From: Prevotella scopos JCM 17725
GTDB lineage: Bacteria; Bacteroidota; Bacteroidia; Bacteroidales; Bacteroidaceae
Reading direction: 5' to 3'
Assembly: GCF_018127785.1 (NCBI RefSeq)
Contig: NZ_CP072390.1
Coordinates: 186,001-250,000 of the forward strand
DNA: 64,000 bases
Shown here: in pieces, positions 51,348-60,627 of the stretch
Position numbering within the stretch: the first letter of the stretch is position 1
Layout of the letters: every line of letters begins with the position of its first letter
Program-made: the position numbers and the translations under genes
Notes under the pieces: model-generated
The model's input: the letters and a program-made list of their open reading frames with translations, nothing else
Databases searched by the model: none
What the model was told of the DNA's origin: nothing

Positions 51348-52394
51348 ATGAAGTTAACAGAACAGCGCAGTAGTATGCTTCATGGTGTACTGCTAATTAC
51401 TTTGTTTGCCTGTGCAGCGTTCTATATCGGTGATATGGGATGGGTGAAAGCACTTTCGTTGAGTCCGATGGTTGTTGGTATTATCTTGGGTATGCTTTAT
51501 GCCAACAGTCTGCGCAATAATCTTCCAGAGTCTTGGGTACCCGGTATTGCCTTCTGTGGAAAACGTGTTTTGCGCTTTGGTATTATTCTTTATGGTTTTC
51601 GTTTGACCTTTCAAGACGTGGTGGCTGTGGGTTTCCCTGCTATAATCGTGGATGCAATTATCGTATGTGGAACGATTCTCTTGGGTGTTTTAGTTGGCAG
51701 ACTCTTGAAGATGGACCGCAGTATAGCTCTTTTGGCAGCTTGTGGTAGTGGTATCTGTGGAGCTGCAGCGGTGTTAGGTGTCGACGGAGCTATTCGTCCG
51801 AAGCCTTATAAGACAGCTGTGGCAGTAGCGACGGTGGTTATCTTCGGAACACTATCTATGTTCCTGTATCCTATTCTTTATCGTGCAGGTGTCTTTGATT
51901 TATCACCTGATGCAATGGGAATCTTTGCTGGTTCTACGATTCATGAGGTGGCTCATGTTGTTGGCGCTGGTAATGCGATGGGTGCTGCTGTGAGCAATTC
52001 AGCGATTATTGTTAAGATGATTCGTGTAATGATGTTGGTACCTGTGTTGTTGGTGATAGCTTTCTTTGTTGCAAAGAATGTTACAGAGCGAGACGGAGAT
52101 ACTGGGGGTAGTAGTAAGATAAACATCCCTTGGTTTGCTATCCTCTTCCTTGTCGTCATCGGATTCAACTCCTTGAACTTACTTCCTAAAGGAGTTGTAG
52201 AGTTTATTAATACCTTTGATACCTTCCTCCTTACAATGGCAATGTCAGCCTTAGGTGCAGAGACGAGTATCGATAAGTTTAAGAAAGCAGGCTTTAAGCC
52301 TTTCCTTTTAGCTGCAATTCTATGGTGCTGGCTAATTGGTGGAGGTTATTGCTTGGCAAAGTATTTGGTGCCTATGTTAGGTGTTGGGTGTTAA
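51348..52394 (+). CDS. YeiH-family putative sulfate/anion exporter (UPF0324)
   Basis: A 348-residue integral membrane protein with about ten hydrophobic helices. Family marks are SPMVVGIILGMLYAN, FGIILYGFRLTFQD, LAACGSGICGAAAVLG and GSTIHEVAHVVGAGNAMG with a conserved His-Glu-x-x-His. Relatives are called putative sulfate exporters, a weakly supported role. The last residues (LGVGC) and the stop codon are made by the GGTGTTG heptad array that begins at 52380, so the natural C-terminus may have been altered. Confidence 0.88.
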   Translation: MKLTEQRSSMLHGVLLITLFACAAFYIGDMGWVKALSLSPMVVGIILGMLYANSLRNNLPESWVPGIAFCGKRVLRFGIILYGFRLTFQDVVAVGFPAIIVDAIIVCGTILLGVLVGRLLKMDRSIALLAACGSGICGAAAVLGVDGAIRPKPYKTAVAVATVVIFGTLSMFLYPILYRAGVFDLSPDAMGIFAGSTIHEVAHVVGAGNAMGAAVSNSAIIVKMIRVMMLVPVLLVIAFFVAKNVTERDGDTGGSSKINIPWFAILFLVVIGFNSLNLLPKGVVEFINTFDTFLLTMAMSALGAETSIDKFKKAGFKPFLLAAILWCWLIGGGYCLAKYLVPMLGVGC

Positions 52395-52477
52395 GTGCTG
52401 GGTGTTAGGTGTTGAATTTTGGGTGATGATGATGTATAAATGTTGGCTTGGGTGTTGGGTGTTGAATGTTAGGTGTT
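52380..52477. repeat. Heptanucleotide repeat (GGTGTTG/GGTGTTA)
   Basis: About 14 successive 7-nt units, six or more being GGTGTTG or GGTGTTA in phase, interrupted by degenerate units. It begins inside the YeiH-type reading frame. Confidence 0.9.
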
Positions 52478-52550
52478 GATAAAGTGCGCATTCGAGGGAA
52501 CATGTTTGCGTTTGGGTGTTGATAAAGTGCGCATCTGAGGGAACATGTTT
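52478..52550. repeat. Direct repeat GATAAAGTGCGCAT...GAGGGAACATGTTT, two copies
   Basis: Copies start at 52478 and 52521 (43 bp apart), ~30 bp each with two or three differences. A third, diverged copy is at 31956-31984. Confidence 0.85.
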
Positions 52551-52601
52551 TGGTTAGATGTTGAATGATATATAGGAGAAGACTTACGATCTCCTACAAA
52601 T

Positions 52602-52665
52602 GTGCGAAGGCTTAGCACATTATGTGCGGACGCCTAACACATGTGGTGCGGAGGCTGAATAAGAA
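52602..52665. repeat. 22-bp periodic GTGCGG array, three units
   Basis: Units start at 52602, 52624 and 52646 with GTGCGA or GTGCGG, and AGCAC/AACAC follows in the first two. It matches the 22523 array. Confidence 0.87.
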
Positions 52666-52755
52666 CGCATATAAGGGTAAGGTGGCTTATAGAAAGGCTG
52701 CCTTTCCCTCAAAGGAAGGGCTTATTCTTCTTATAATGAAGAAGGTTGATGAATC

Positions 52756-52791
52756 AAAAAAGGCTGAACTTCTTTCGGAGTCCAGCCTTTT
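52756..52791 (-). terminator. Terminator of the division gene cluster (after ftsZ)
   Basis: AAAAGGCTGGACT pairs with AGTTCAGCCTTTT (one mismatch) on the minus strand and ends in TTTTTT. Confidence 0.87.
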
Positions 52792-52810
52792 CTTATTTTT
52801 GATATAACTA

Positions 52811-54139
52811 TTATACGAAGCTAATAACGCCTTCAACAGCGCCTTCGTTGCTTTCGTTTTCTTCATTATCTTGCTCAGGATTACTGATGCGCTTGATGTC
52901 TTTAATCATCTGTTTAGTACGCTTATAGGTTGGTGTGTTCTCTACAGCAAGGATAACATCCTCGTTGTCGAGTTCATCCGCAGTAAAGCGATAGATGTGT
53001 GGACGATGCTTGTATTGTGAGCTGTTGTTGTCCTTATAGAAACGATCACGACGGTCACGACGCTCTGCAGCCTTCTCCTCTTCCTCTGCCTGACGTGCTG
53101 CATCCTCTTGTGTCTGCTTCTTGATATGGCTACCCATACCGTCAACATCCTCAATACCGAAGCCCGTTGCAAGGATAGTAACCTTAACCTTCTTGTCGAG
53201 TTCAGGGTCAATAGCAAGTCCCCATTTCAACTCGAAGTCTGCGCTGAAGTGGTTCATGAACTCTGTCACATCGCCCATTTCCTCCATTGTCAGACCAGGG
53301 TTGTCCTTGTCGTCGGTGTTGAAGTTGATAGAGAGCAGAATCTTCTTTGACTTATAGACATCGTTGTCGTTGAGCAGTGGTGAGTTGAGTGCGTCCTCAA
53401 TAGCCTGCTTCACACGACCTTCACCCTCACCATAGCCAGTTGACATGATAGCTACGCCACCATCTTTGAGGACTGTCTTAACATCGTTGAAGTCGAGGTT
53501 CATAATACCATGAACGGTGATAATCTCTGCAATACTCTTAGCAGCCACGCTCAGTGTGTCGTCAGCCTTGCGAAAACCATTGAGCAAACTCAGTTCAGGA
53601 TAAATCTCGCGGAGACGTTCGTTGTTGATAACGAGCAGCGCATCGACGTGTTTTGCCATCTCTTCAACGCCATCCAACGCCTGATCTATCTTCTTAGCTC
53701 CCTCGAAACGGAATGGAATGGTAACGATACCCACGGTGAGAATGCCCAATTCCTTGCTGACACGTGCGATGACAGGTGCTGCACCAGTACCCGTACCACC
53801 ACCCATACCAGCGGTGATAAATGCCATCTTCGTACCATCGTTGAGCATACGCTTGATATCCTCGCTGGTCTCTTCTGCAGCCTGACGTGCACGTTCAGGA
53901 CGGTTTCCAGCACCTAATCCTTCTTTACCCAATTGCAGATGAACAGGAACAGGAGAGTCGTTGAGTGCTTGTGCATCCGTGTTGCAGAGTACGAAGGTCA
54001 CATCGTGGATACCCTCTTTGTACATGTGGTTTACGGCGTTTCCACCACCACCACCGACACCAATAACTTTGATGATGCTATCAGCAACATCGCCATCACC
54101 GAAGTCTAATATATCCATTTTATTATTGTTGTCTGCCAT
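52811..54139 (-). CDS. ftsZ: Cell division protein FtsZ
   Basis: A 442-residue tubulin-like GTPase that forms the division ring. It has the nucleotide-binding GVGGGGGNAVNHM (27-39), the tubulin signature GGGTGTG (113-119) and the T7-loop region with LDFNDVKTVL. After ~340 comes a variable charged linker (QAEEEEKAAERRDRRDRF) and a long C-terminal tail. The end (EGAVEGVISFV) is a plausible FtsA-binding peptide. It is the last gene of the minus-strand cluster. Confidence 0.97.
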   Translation of the reverse strand: MADNNNKMDILDFGDGDVADSIIKVIGVGGGGGNAVNHMYKEGIHDVTFVLCNTDAQALNDSPVPVHLQLGKEGLGAGNRPERARQAAEETSEDIKRMLNDGTKMAFITAGMGGGTGTGAAPVIARVSKELGILTVGIVTIPFRFEGAKKIDQALDGVEEMAKHVDALLVINNERLREIYPELSLLNGFRKADDTLSVAAKSIAEIITVHGIMNLDFNDVKTVLKDGGVAIMSTGYGEGEGRVKQAIEDALNSPLLNDNDVYKSKKILLSINFNTDDKDNPGLTMEEMGDVTEFMNHFSADFELKWGLAIDPELDKKVKVTILATGFGIEDVDGMGSHIKKQTQEDAARQAEEEEKAAERRDRRDRFYKDNNSSQYKHRPHIYRFTADELDNEDVILAVENTPTYKRTKQMIKDIKRISNPEQDNEENESNEGAVEGVISFV

Positions 54140-54198
54140 AACAGTTAGTTGTCTATGTTAATTTCTATGTTTCTTTTTATGCGCAAAATGATGGATGA

Positions 54199-55650
54199 TT
54201 ATTCTTCATCTTCAGAAATTATTGTTTTTCCAAAATCTTTGAGTTTACGTGAGAACTTGTTCCATAAACTATTACGACGTTTCTCCTCTTCACGTTCGCG
54301 CTCTCTTGCTTCCTCTTCTTCACGCTGTTTGCGCTCCTCTTCTTCACGCTTACGACGTTCAGCTTCAGCTTTCTTCTTCTCTTCAGGTGTTGGAACAATG
54401 CCTTGTCCCTGTCTTGTGTTTGACGTAGGAGTATAAGGTTGCTCGATAGGCGTAGCTACGGCAATATCATCATTGTTGAAGAGGTTATTCTGGGCAGGGT
54501 TGTATACTGGACCAGCACAATTCATATCACCTTTAGCCAGCAAGCCGAGGATAGTGTTCATTTCGCCATTCTTTGCAGTGATATCAGCATTGCTAGAAGA
54601 GATAGTGTGTGTAACAAAGTCTGCCTTGCGAATCTTGTCGATATGTGTGGTATTACGAATACAGCGTTCAATGTTCTTCAGGTTCATGCCGCCACCTGTG
54701 AGAATGATTCCACCAAGAAGTTTATCGGCATAATCAGATGGTACCTGATACCATACATTTTCAACAATCTCATTAATACGTGCCTCAACGATTTCAATGA
54801 ACTTACGACTGTCAACGGTGCGTTCTGCATCAATAGAGTACTTCATTGTATTATCGATGTCGTTGTTCTCTGTGAATGCAGAGCCATATTTGAGTTTCAT
54901 CGCCTCTGCATCCTTCTCTTCCATCTGCAAACTAGCAATATCTTTTGTAATATTGTTACCACCCAATGGGATGACAGCCAAGTGACGGAGGACATTCTTG
55001 TAATATACAGAGACGGTCGTAGTATCAGCACCGAAGTCAACTAATACACAACCACCACGCTTTTCAGCTTCGCTCAATACGGCATCAGCCAAAGCCAATG
55101 GTGCAAGGTACATCTCAGCTATAGCGATACCAGACTTCTCAAAGCAGTTGTTGAGGTTCTCATAAAAAGCCTTACGCCATAAAATGTTGAGGAAGTTGCC
55201 CTCAAGACGAGAAGCTTTGATACCTACAGGGTCAAGAGAGAATTGGTTGTCAACCTTATATTCTTGTGTGATAGCATCTAGAATCTCCAGATCTGGGTAA
55301 GTCATATTGCGGTTGGCATCCATTAACTCATTAATCATCTCTGAGGTAATGATGGTATCAGTAGGTAAATCCTTTACGATAACGTTGCGAACGCTACGTA
55401 TAGACTGTCCTCCAACGCCTACATAGACTTGAGCAATCTCAAACTTCAGTTGTTTCCTTAGTTTGTTGATGATACTCGTGAGGCACTGTCCAGTCTTATC
55501 GATGTTATAAACTACACCCTTGCGAATACACTGTGTGGCGTCTTCCTTTACAACGGATAGCACGGTGATACTGCCGTCAAGATTCTTTTTGCCAGCGATT
55601 CCCGTAATCTTTGATGAGCCTAATTCAATGGCTACTATGAACTCTGCCAT
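54199..55650 (-). CDS. ftsA: Cell division protein FtsA
   Basis: A 483-residue actin-like protein that tethers FtsZ to the membrane. Actin-fold ATPase motifs are FIVAIELGSSKITGIAG near the start, CVLVDFGADTTTVSVY and GGIILTGGGMNLKNIE. After ~405 comes a ~40-residue run almost only of Glu, Arg and Lys, then the membrane-binding amphipathic helix SLWNKFSRKLKDFGKTI. The charged run is much longer than in E. coli FtsA and resembles the FtsQ tail next door. It is 59 nt before ftsZ. Confidence 0.95.
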   Translation of the reverse strand: MAEFIVAIELGSSKITGIAGKKNLDGSITVLSVVKEDATQCIRKGVVYNIDKTGQCLTSIINKLRKQLKFEIAQVYVGVGGQSIRSVRNVIVKDLPTDTIITSEMINELMDANRNMTYPDLEILDAITQEYKVDNQFSLDPVGIKASRLEGNFLNILWRKAFYENLNNCFEKSGIAIAEMYLAPLALADAVLSEAEKRGGCVLVDFGADTTTVSVYYKNVLRHLAVIPLGGNNITKDIASLQMEEKDAEAMKLKYGSAFTENNDIDNTMKYSIDAERTVDSRKFIEIVEARINEIVENVWYQVPSDYADKLLGGIILTGGGMNLKNIERCIRNTTHIDKIRKADFVTHTISSSNADITAKNGEMNTILGLLAKGDMNCAGPVYNPAQNNLFNNDDIAVATPIEQPYTPTSNTRQGQGIVPTPEEKKKAEAERRKREEEERKQREEEEAREREREEEKRRNSLWNKFSRKLKDFGKTIISEDEE

Positions 55651-55701
55651 ATTCGTTAAGTATTATGTTCCTTATTTTTTATTCTCTAAATTGATTCTTG
55701 C

Positions 55702-56640
55702 TTATTCAGTAAGCCCTGCTGTGGCATCTTCTTGATGTTTAACTTCCTTTCGGGCTTTTTCTCTTTCCTCCTCCTCTGTGCGTTGTATTTCTTCTGCTTG
55801 TTCTGACTTTGGTTGTTTCAGCAGTGCTTCTTCCTCTGCCTTTTCAGTTTTTTCATCGCGTTTCCTACAGATGATTTGGTTATCGAATTCTAGGTCGATG
55901 TAAGAGTATTTGTTCCATCCAGCTTGTGAAAGACCATATCGATAGAATTTCTCTAAGCGTGATAACTTCTTTGTCACGAAGATGTTGATATCATGTTTCC
56001 GCTTCCATGGTCCATTATTCCTTGGAAGATAACCCATGAAGATAATCTGATTACCAATGCGAGGAACAAGTTCAATACCTCTGTCTGGTAAGACGTTAAT
56101 CTGTTCTATTTGGTTCAGCCATAGCGGTGATGCGCTGATAGCCTTAGCCAGCGGAGCAATGTAAAGGCGTGCGAAGTTGTTGTCTATATTGCCTGTTGCG
56201 ATGATTAAATCACTCGTATATTTCGAGTTAGGGAGTATGCCTCCGTTGTCATCAAGATAGTAGTCAGCTCCGTTATTACTCTTGATGCGGATAATCGGCA
56301 TTCGTTGAGTAATATAGATGTTGATATGCCCATCTTTTGTTTTGTAACACTCAGCGGTATTGACAAATGGTCCCACTTTAAGTGCCTCCTCAATTTTACG
56401 AGGATTGATATCAGAAATCTTTTTATTGAGAGGGTAGAGATGAGCTTTCTTTAAGATCTGTTTGATTTCGGTTGCAGTAAGGAAGCCTGCATTATTAGAA
56501 TCAGATATATTGATGTTCACTTGGGTGCATAACAATTTACTCTCATCTGGCTTGTTCCAAGAGGTAACAGCTATGATGAGATAAATAGCCAGCACGATAT
56601 CCAGCGCAGTGATAATTATCTTTTTCCACTTAATGTGCAT
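55702..56640 (-). CDS. ftsQ: Cell division protein FtsQ
   Basis: A 312-residue divisome protein with a short cytosolic start, one membrane helix (~8-28, IIITALDIVLAIYLIIAV) and a periplasmic body. The POTRA-like region (~40-110; FLTATEIKQILKKAHLYPLNKKI) and the beta domain (YYLDDNGGILPNSKY, IDLEFDNQIICRK) fit FtsQ. The last ~55 residues are a Glu/Lys-rich tail. It lies between murC and ftsA, as usual in this phylum. Confidence 0.9.
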   Translation of the reverse strand: MHIKWKKIIITALDIVLAIYLIIAVTSWNKPDESKLLCTQVNINISDSNNAGFLTATEIKQILKKAHLYPLNKKISDINPRKIEEALKVGPFVNTAECYKTKDGHINIYITQRMPIIRIKSNNGADYYLDDNGGILPNSKYTSDLIIATGNIDNNFARLYIAPLAKAISASPLWLNQIEQINVLPDRGIELVPRIGNQIIFMGYLPRNNGPWKRKHDINIFVTKKLSRLEKFYRYGLSQAGWNKYSYIDLEFDNQIICRKRDEKTEKAEEEALLKQPKSEQAEEIQRTEEEEREKARKEVKHQEDATAGLTE

Positions 56641-56667
56641 ATCTTCTTCTTTTCGCTTTCTTACTGC

Positions 56668-58044
56668 TTATTTTTTATTAAGTATCTTAGCAATCTCTGG
56701 TACGTAGTTATCGAGGTTCCCAGCACCCAGTACGACAAGTACATCAAAGTCTCTTGATTTAACAAAGTCGAGTACATCGTCCTTTTTAATCATCTGCTTC
56801 TCAACGTCCGCATGGAGGTTGTCGTAGATGAGTGAACTTGTTACGCCAGGGATAGGCTCCTCACGGGCAGGATAAATCTCTGTTAACACCACCTCATCAA
56901 AATGACTTAGTGCATCAGCGAACTCTTTGTAGAAGTCGCGTGTTCGTGTGTAGAGGTGTGGTTGGAAGATTGCTGTAACCTTTCTGTCTGCATAGAGTTC
57001 TTTAAGACTCTTTGCACTCTGCAGAATCTCTTTAGGATGATGTGCATAGTCAGAGAGGAATACATGACGATCGTTTTTAATCTTGAAGTCGAAACGGCGG
57101 TCAACACCTTTGTAGGTCTTCATGCCATTGCGAAGCTCTTCTGCCGTGCAGCCATTAAGTTGTGCCATAGCCATCGCCGAGATTCCGTTCTCAATGTTGA
57201 TAGGGATAGGTTGTCCAAGCTCCACATCCTTAATGTTTTCGATAGGAGAAATGAAATCGAAGATAATCGTTCCGTTTTCAATACGTACATTCTCTGCATG
57301 GAAGTCACCTTCATCACGGCTATACTCGTAGATGCTAACACCCTCCTGTACGTTAGGCTTCATCTCAAGACCTTTACGAATAATGAGTGCGCCACCCGGT
57401 TTAATGAGTTCTGTATAGTGACGGAAACTCTCAAGGTATGCCTCTTTGGTACCATAGATATCCAAATGATCAGGGTCAGTAGAGGTGATAACGCTCATCC
57501 AAGGACGCAACCAGTGGAAAGAACGATCAAACTCATCAGCTTCAATCACAACATAGTCGCTGTGGTCAGAAAGGATGTAGTTTGTGCCATAGTTCTTAGA
57601 GATACCTCCAAGGAAAGCATTACAATCTAAATGGCTCTGATGCATAAGATGTGCGCACATAGTGGAAGTTGTTGTTTTTCCGTGTGTTCCTGCGAAGCAA
57701 AGACCCTTATGTGTGCGGGTGAGTGTACCGAGAACTTGTGCACGTTTCTGAATCTCAAATCCATTCTCTTTGAAATAAACCAGTTCTGCATGGTCAGAAG
57801 GGATCGCAGGGGTATAGACAACTAGTGTAGAGGATGGCTCTTTACATGCGTCAGGAATAAGTTGAACATTCTCCTCATAGTGAATATCCATTCCTTCTTT
57901 CTCCAATGTATGAGTAAGTTCAGATAGTGTCTTATCGTAACCTGCTACTATCAATCCTTTATGGAGAAAATAGCGAGCAATAGCACTCATCCCGATGCCA
58001 CCTGCACCTACGAAGTAAACTGATTTAATATCTTTGAGTTCCAT
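56668..58044 (-). CDS. murC: UDP-N-acetylmuramate-L-alanine ligase
   Basis: A 458-residue cytosolic ligase that adds the first amino acid to UDP-MurNAc. It has the N-terminal Rossmann motif VYFVGAGGIGMSAIA, the ATP loop AGTHGKTTTS (~118-127), IEADEFDRSFHWL and the C-terminal LSDYAHHPKEI and QPHLYTRT. The motif spacing is that of Mur ligases. It is in the cluster between murG and ftsQ, 27 nt before ftsQ. Confidence 0.97.
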   Translation of the reverse strand: MELKDIKSVYFVGAGGIGMSAIARYFLHKGLIVAGYDKTLSELTHTLEKEGMDIHYEENVQLIPDACKEPSSTLVVYTPAIPSDHAELVYFKENGFEIQKRAQVLGTLTRTHKGLCFAGTHGKTTTSTMCAHLMHQSHLDCNAFLGGISKNYGTNYILSDHSDYVVIEADEFDRSFHWLRPWMSVITSTDPDHLDIYGTKEAYLESFRHYTELIKPGGALIIRKGLEMKPNVQEGVSIYEYSRDEGDFHAENVRIENGTIIFDFISPIENIKDVELGQPIPINIENGISAMAMAQLNGCTAEELRNGMKTYKGVDRRFDFKIKNDRHVFLSDYAHHPKEILQSAKSLKELYADRKVTAIFQPHLYTRTRDFYKEFADALSHFDEVVLTEIYPAREEPIPGVTSSLIYDNLHADVEKQMIKKDDVLDFVKSRDFDVLVVLGAGNLDNYVPEIAKILNKK

Positions 58045-58133
58045 GTGTTATATATTCTTTTCTTTCTATATATTTGCGAGCAGACTTCCGTTCTTCTGCT
58101 GTTATCTTGACTTCATCTTGTTGTAAGGAGGAC

Positions 58134-59245
58134 TTAAGCTCTGATGAGTTTAATAACCTCATCGGCAATGATTTCAGCAGAATTCTTCAGTCCCATCTTC
58201 TTTACATTCTCGCTTAAACTCTCCAGTTTCTTGTCATTATTGATAGTTTCAAGGGCAAGTTTTATCAAAGTGCCAGGAGCGTCAACATCCTTTACGCAGA
58301 GTGCAGCATCCTTGTTGACAAGAGCCATAGCGTTCTTCGTCTGATGGTCTTCGGCCACATTAGGACTTGGTACCAAGATGACCGGTTTACCAATAAGCTG
58401 GAATTCACTGATTGAACTTGCACCTGCACGACTGATAACGAGGTCAGCTGCCTTATAAGCTGCTCCCATATCGCTGATAAAGTCCATTATCTTTAAGGTT
58501 GGAAGTTCCTTCCCTTTCATGGAATCCAAAATCTGTTGATGATAGAATTTACCTGTCTGCCAAATGAATTGAACATCAGAATCTTTAATCAGGTCGAGGT
58601 GTTCTATGACAGAGCGATTGATAGTTCTTGCTCCAAGACTACCACCGACGAGAAGAATTGTCCTCCTGTTAGGATCCAAACCGAAGCTCTCACGTGCCGC
58701 TTCAATAGAGAGTGGGGTAGAAAGTACGTTCTGGCGAACAGGGTTACCCGTCATGATAATCTTGTCAGCTGGGAAGAAACGTTCCATACCTTCGTAAGCA
58801 ACGCAAATCTTCTTCACACGCTTTGATAAGAGTTTATTAGTGACACCAGCATAAGAATTCTGCTCCTGGATAAGACATGGGATCCCCATCTTCGCACACT
58901 CATAGAGCGTTGCACCACTGGCATAACCACCGACACCCACAGCAACCTGTGGTTTGAAGTCTTTAATTATCTGGCGTGCCATACGAAGACTCTTCCAGAG
59001 TTTATAAAGGACTTCTATATTTTTAATTTATTAGCACGGTCGAAACCTTTGATAGGTAGGCCTTTTATCTCATAACCAGCAGCTGGTACACGTTGCATTT
59101 CCATACGTCCGTCAGCACCAACAAAGAGAATCTTTGCTTCTGGGTGCTTTGCTTTGATGGCATTGGCTATTGATACTGCAGGGAAGATGTGTCCTCCCGT
59201 ACCGCCACCACTGATGATAATTCTTAATTCCTTGTCCATTTGCAT
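58134..59245 (-). pseudogene. murG: MurG glycosyltransferase, reading frame broken by an apparent 1-base deletion
   Basis: MurG adds GlcNAc to lipid I at the inner membrane. The N-terminal part (59245 down to 59015) has [13 protein letters not shown] and ends after [10 protein letters not shown] at a TAG. The C-terminal part (58134-~59020) continues in the next frame with [33 protein letters not shown] and ISRAGASSISEF. One extra A in the five-A run at 59020-59024 would restore a normal ~370-residue protein. As murG is essential, a sequencing error in a short homopolymer is the likeliest cause; a real mutation or slippage-dependent expression is possible. Confidence 0.9.
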
Positions 59246-59324
59246 CTTCTTTATAACCTACAAAGGTAATCATTTTTTTTGTCTTCTTTCAACTTTCAGC
59301 TTCCTTTTTGTTCTTGTCTGTAAA

Positions 59325-60614
59325 TTAGACTGTTACGTGTGAAAGTTTCTCCGAAGGTATCTTGTCTTCTTTCTTTTTCTTAGCCGAACGACTTACGCTG
59401 AGTATTACGCCTATATAGATGCAATTGATGATGGTTGAGGTGCCACCCTTACTGATAAGAGGTAGAGGCTGTCCTGTAACAGGAGCCAAGCCAACGGCTA
59501 CTAACATATTGAACAGAGCCTGTGTAACCAATAGGAAGGCAATGCCCATAGCAAGGAATGCAGGGAAGGAGTTCTCGCACCGATTAGCTATGATTCCTGT
59601 TCTGAAAAGAAGGATGATGTATAGAAGTGCCACAAAGATGGCTCCTTCGATGCCCCCTTCTTCAATGATAATCGCATAGATAAAGTCAGAGAAGGCTTGC
59701 GACAGGAAGTCTCGTTCGTTAGAGTTACCTGGTCCTTTACCGAAGACATCTGATGAAGCAATGGCAATGTTAGCATGTGCCACCTGTGCATCTTTATCCA
59801 AGTCGTAGTCCTTCGGAGCTACGTATTCGTTGTTGAAGAATTTTTTGATTCGCGCCTTCCATGTGTCAGCACGGTGTAGTGTTTTACCGATGAACCCTGG
59901 TGACTCTTCTTCCTGTTGTACAGACACGGTTTGTTCTGTAAGTTTTTGTTTGGCGGTTAGCTCATCTTCTGCTTTCTTGTCATCACCCACCAACATAACT
60001 GCGGATAAGGCTAAAACAACACCCAAGACAATGCAGCCTACCAAACGCCCTAATTGGTTCAGTGGAACTCTACCAACAAACATCATCAAAATAACCGTCA
60101 GCCCGATGAGCATGGCTGTGGAAAGGTTCTCAAATAGAATTAATATAATCATAATTCCTGAAAGAATCAGGATGTATTTGAAAGCTTTTCGGTCTGCTCC
60201 ATGTTCTGTTTGCATCGCACTCAGTATTTGAGCAATTGCTAAAACCAATGCTCCTTTTCCTAACTCAGAAGGTTGGAACTGAATACCTGCAAAACTTATC
60301 CATCGGCTTGCTCCATTTGTACTCTGTCCTGCCACAAGTACCCAAATAAGCATTAAAAATGACATTCCAAGGATGATTGGCGTGACAAGTTTGAAGTATC
60401 GGCATTTAATGTTCAGTACAACGACCATCAAAGCTATTCCTACAATAAGGATGCTACAATGGTAGATGATAGGACTCCAATAGTTTCCTCCATTGTATGA
60501 CAGTGAACTTGAGGCCGAATATACCTCAACGATACTGATGATACATAGGAAGAAAAAGATCATCCATATTACCTTGTCGCCTTTGAATATGTTGCTGAGA
60601 GATTTATTCTTCAT
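59325..60614 (-). CDS. ftsW: Peptidoglycan glycosyltransferase/lipid II polymerase FtsW
   Basis: A 429-residue SEDS-family membrane protein with about ten helices. SEDS marks are NGASRWISFAGIQFQPSELGKGALVLAIA, GQGPGNS-type GKGPGNSNERDFLSQAFSDFIYAIIIEEGG, and TGQPLPLISKGGTS. A long extracytoplasmic loop (~215-290) contains a charged insertion typical of this phylum. It polymerises septal peptidoglycan with a class B PBP. It lies between murD and murG. Confidence 0.95.
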   Translation of the reverse strand: MKNKSLSNIFKGDKVIWMIFFFLCIISIVEVYSASSSLSYNGGNYWSPIIYHCSILIVGIALMVVVLNIKCRYFKLVTPIILGMSFLMLIWVLVAGQSTNGASRWISFAGIQFQPSELGKGALVLAIAQILSAMQTEHGADRKAFKYILILSGIMIILILFENLSTAMLIGLTVILMMFVGRVPLNQLGRLVGCIVLGVVLALSAVMLVGDDKKAEDELTAKQKLTEQTVSVQQEEESPGFIGKTLHRADTWKARIKKFFNNEYVAPKDYDLDKDAQVAHANIAIASSDVFGKGPGNSNERDFLSQAFSDFIYAIIIEEGGIEGAIFVALLYIILLFRTGIIANRCENSFPAFLAMGIAFLLVTQALFNMLVAVGLAPVTGQPLPLISKGGTSTIINCIYIGVILSVSRSAKKKKEDKIPSEKLSHVTV

Positions 60615-60627
60615 TGTTTCTTTTTTA

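Noticed and set aside
52622..52807. 61-codon frame after the YeiH-type gene
   Set aside because: It is built from the 22-bp repeat and the ftsZ terminator and has no family features.
54439..55044. Plus-strand frame of 201 codons opposite ftsA
   Set aside because: It lies wholly inside ftsA, which has clear motifs. There is no signal peptide, domain or promoter.
56956..57630. Plus-strand frame of 224 codons opposite murC
   Set aside because: It is fully antisense to a well-conserved enzyme gene. The composition is Cys/Ile/Val-rich as expected from a shadow frame.
59015..59030. Programmed -1 frameshift as the normal way to make MurG
   Set aside because: The A5 run lacks a standard slippery heptamer in phase and no stimulatory hairpin is evident. 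MurG is not known to need frameshifting. A missing base is simpler.
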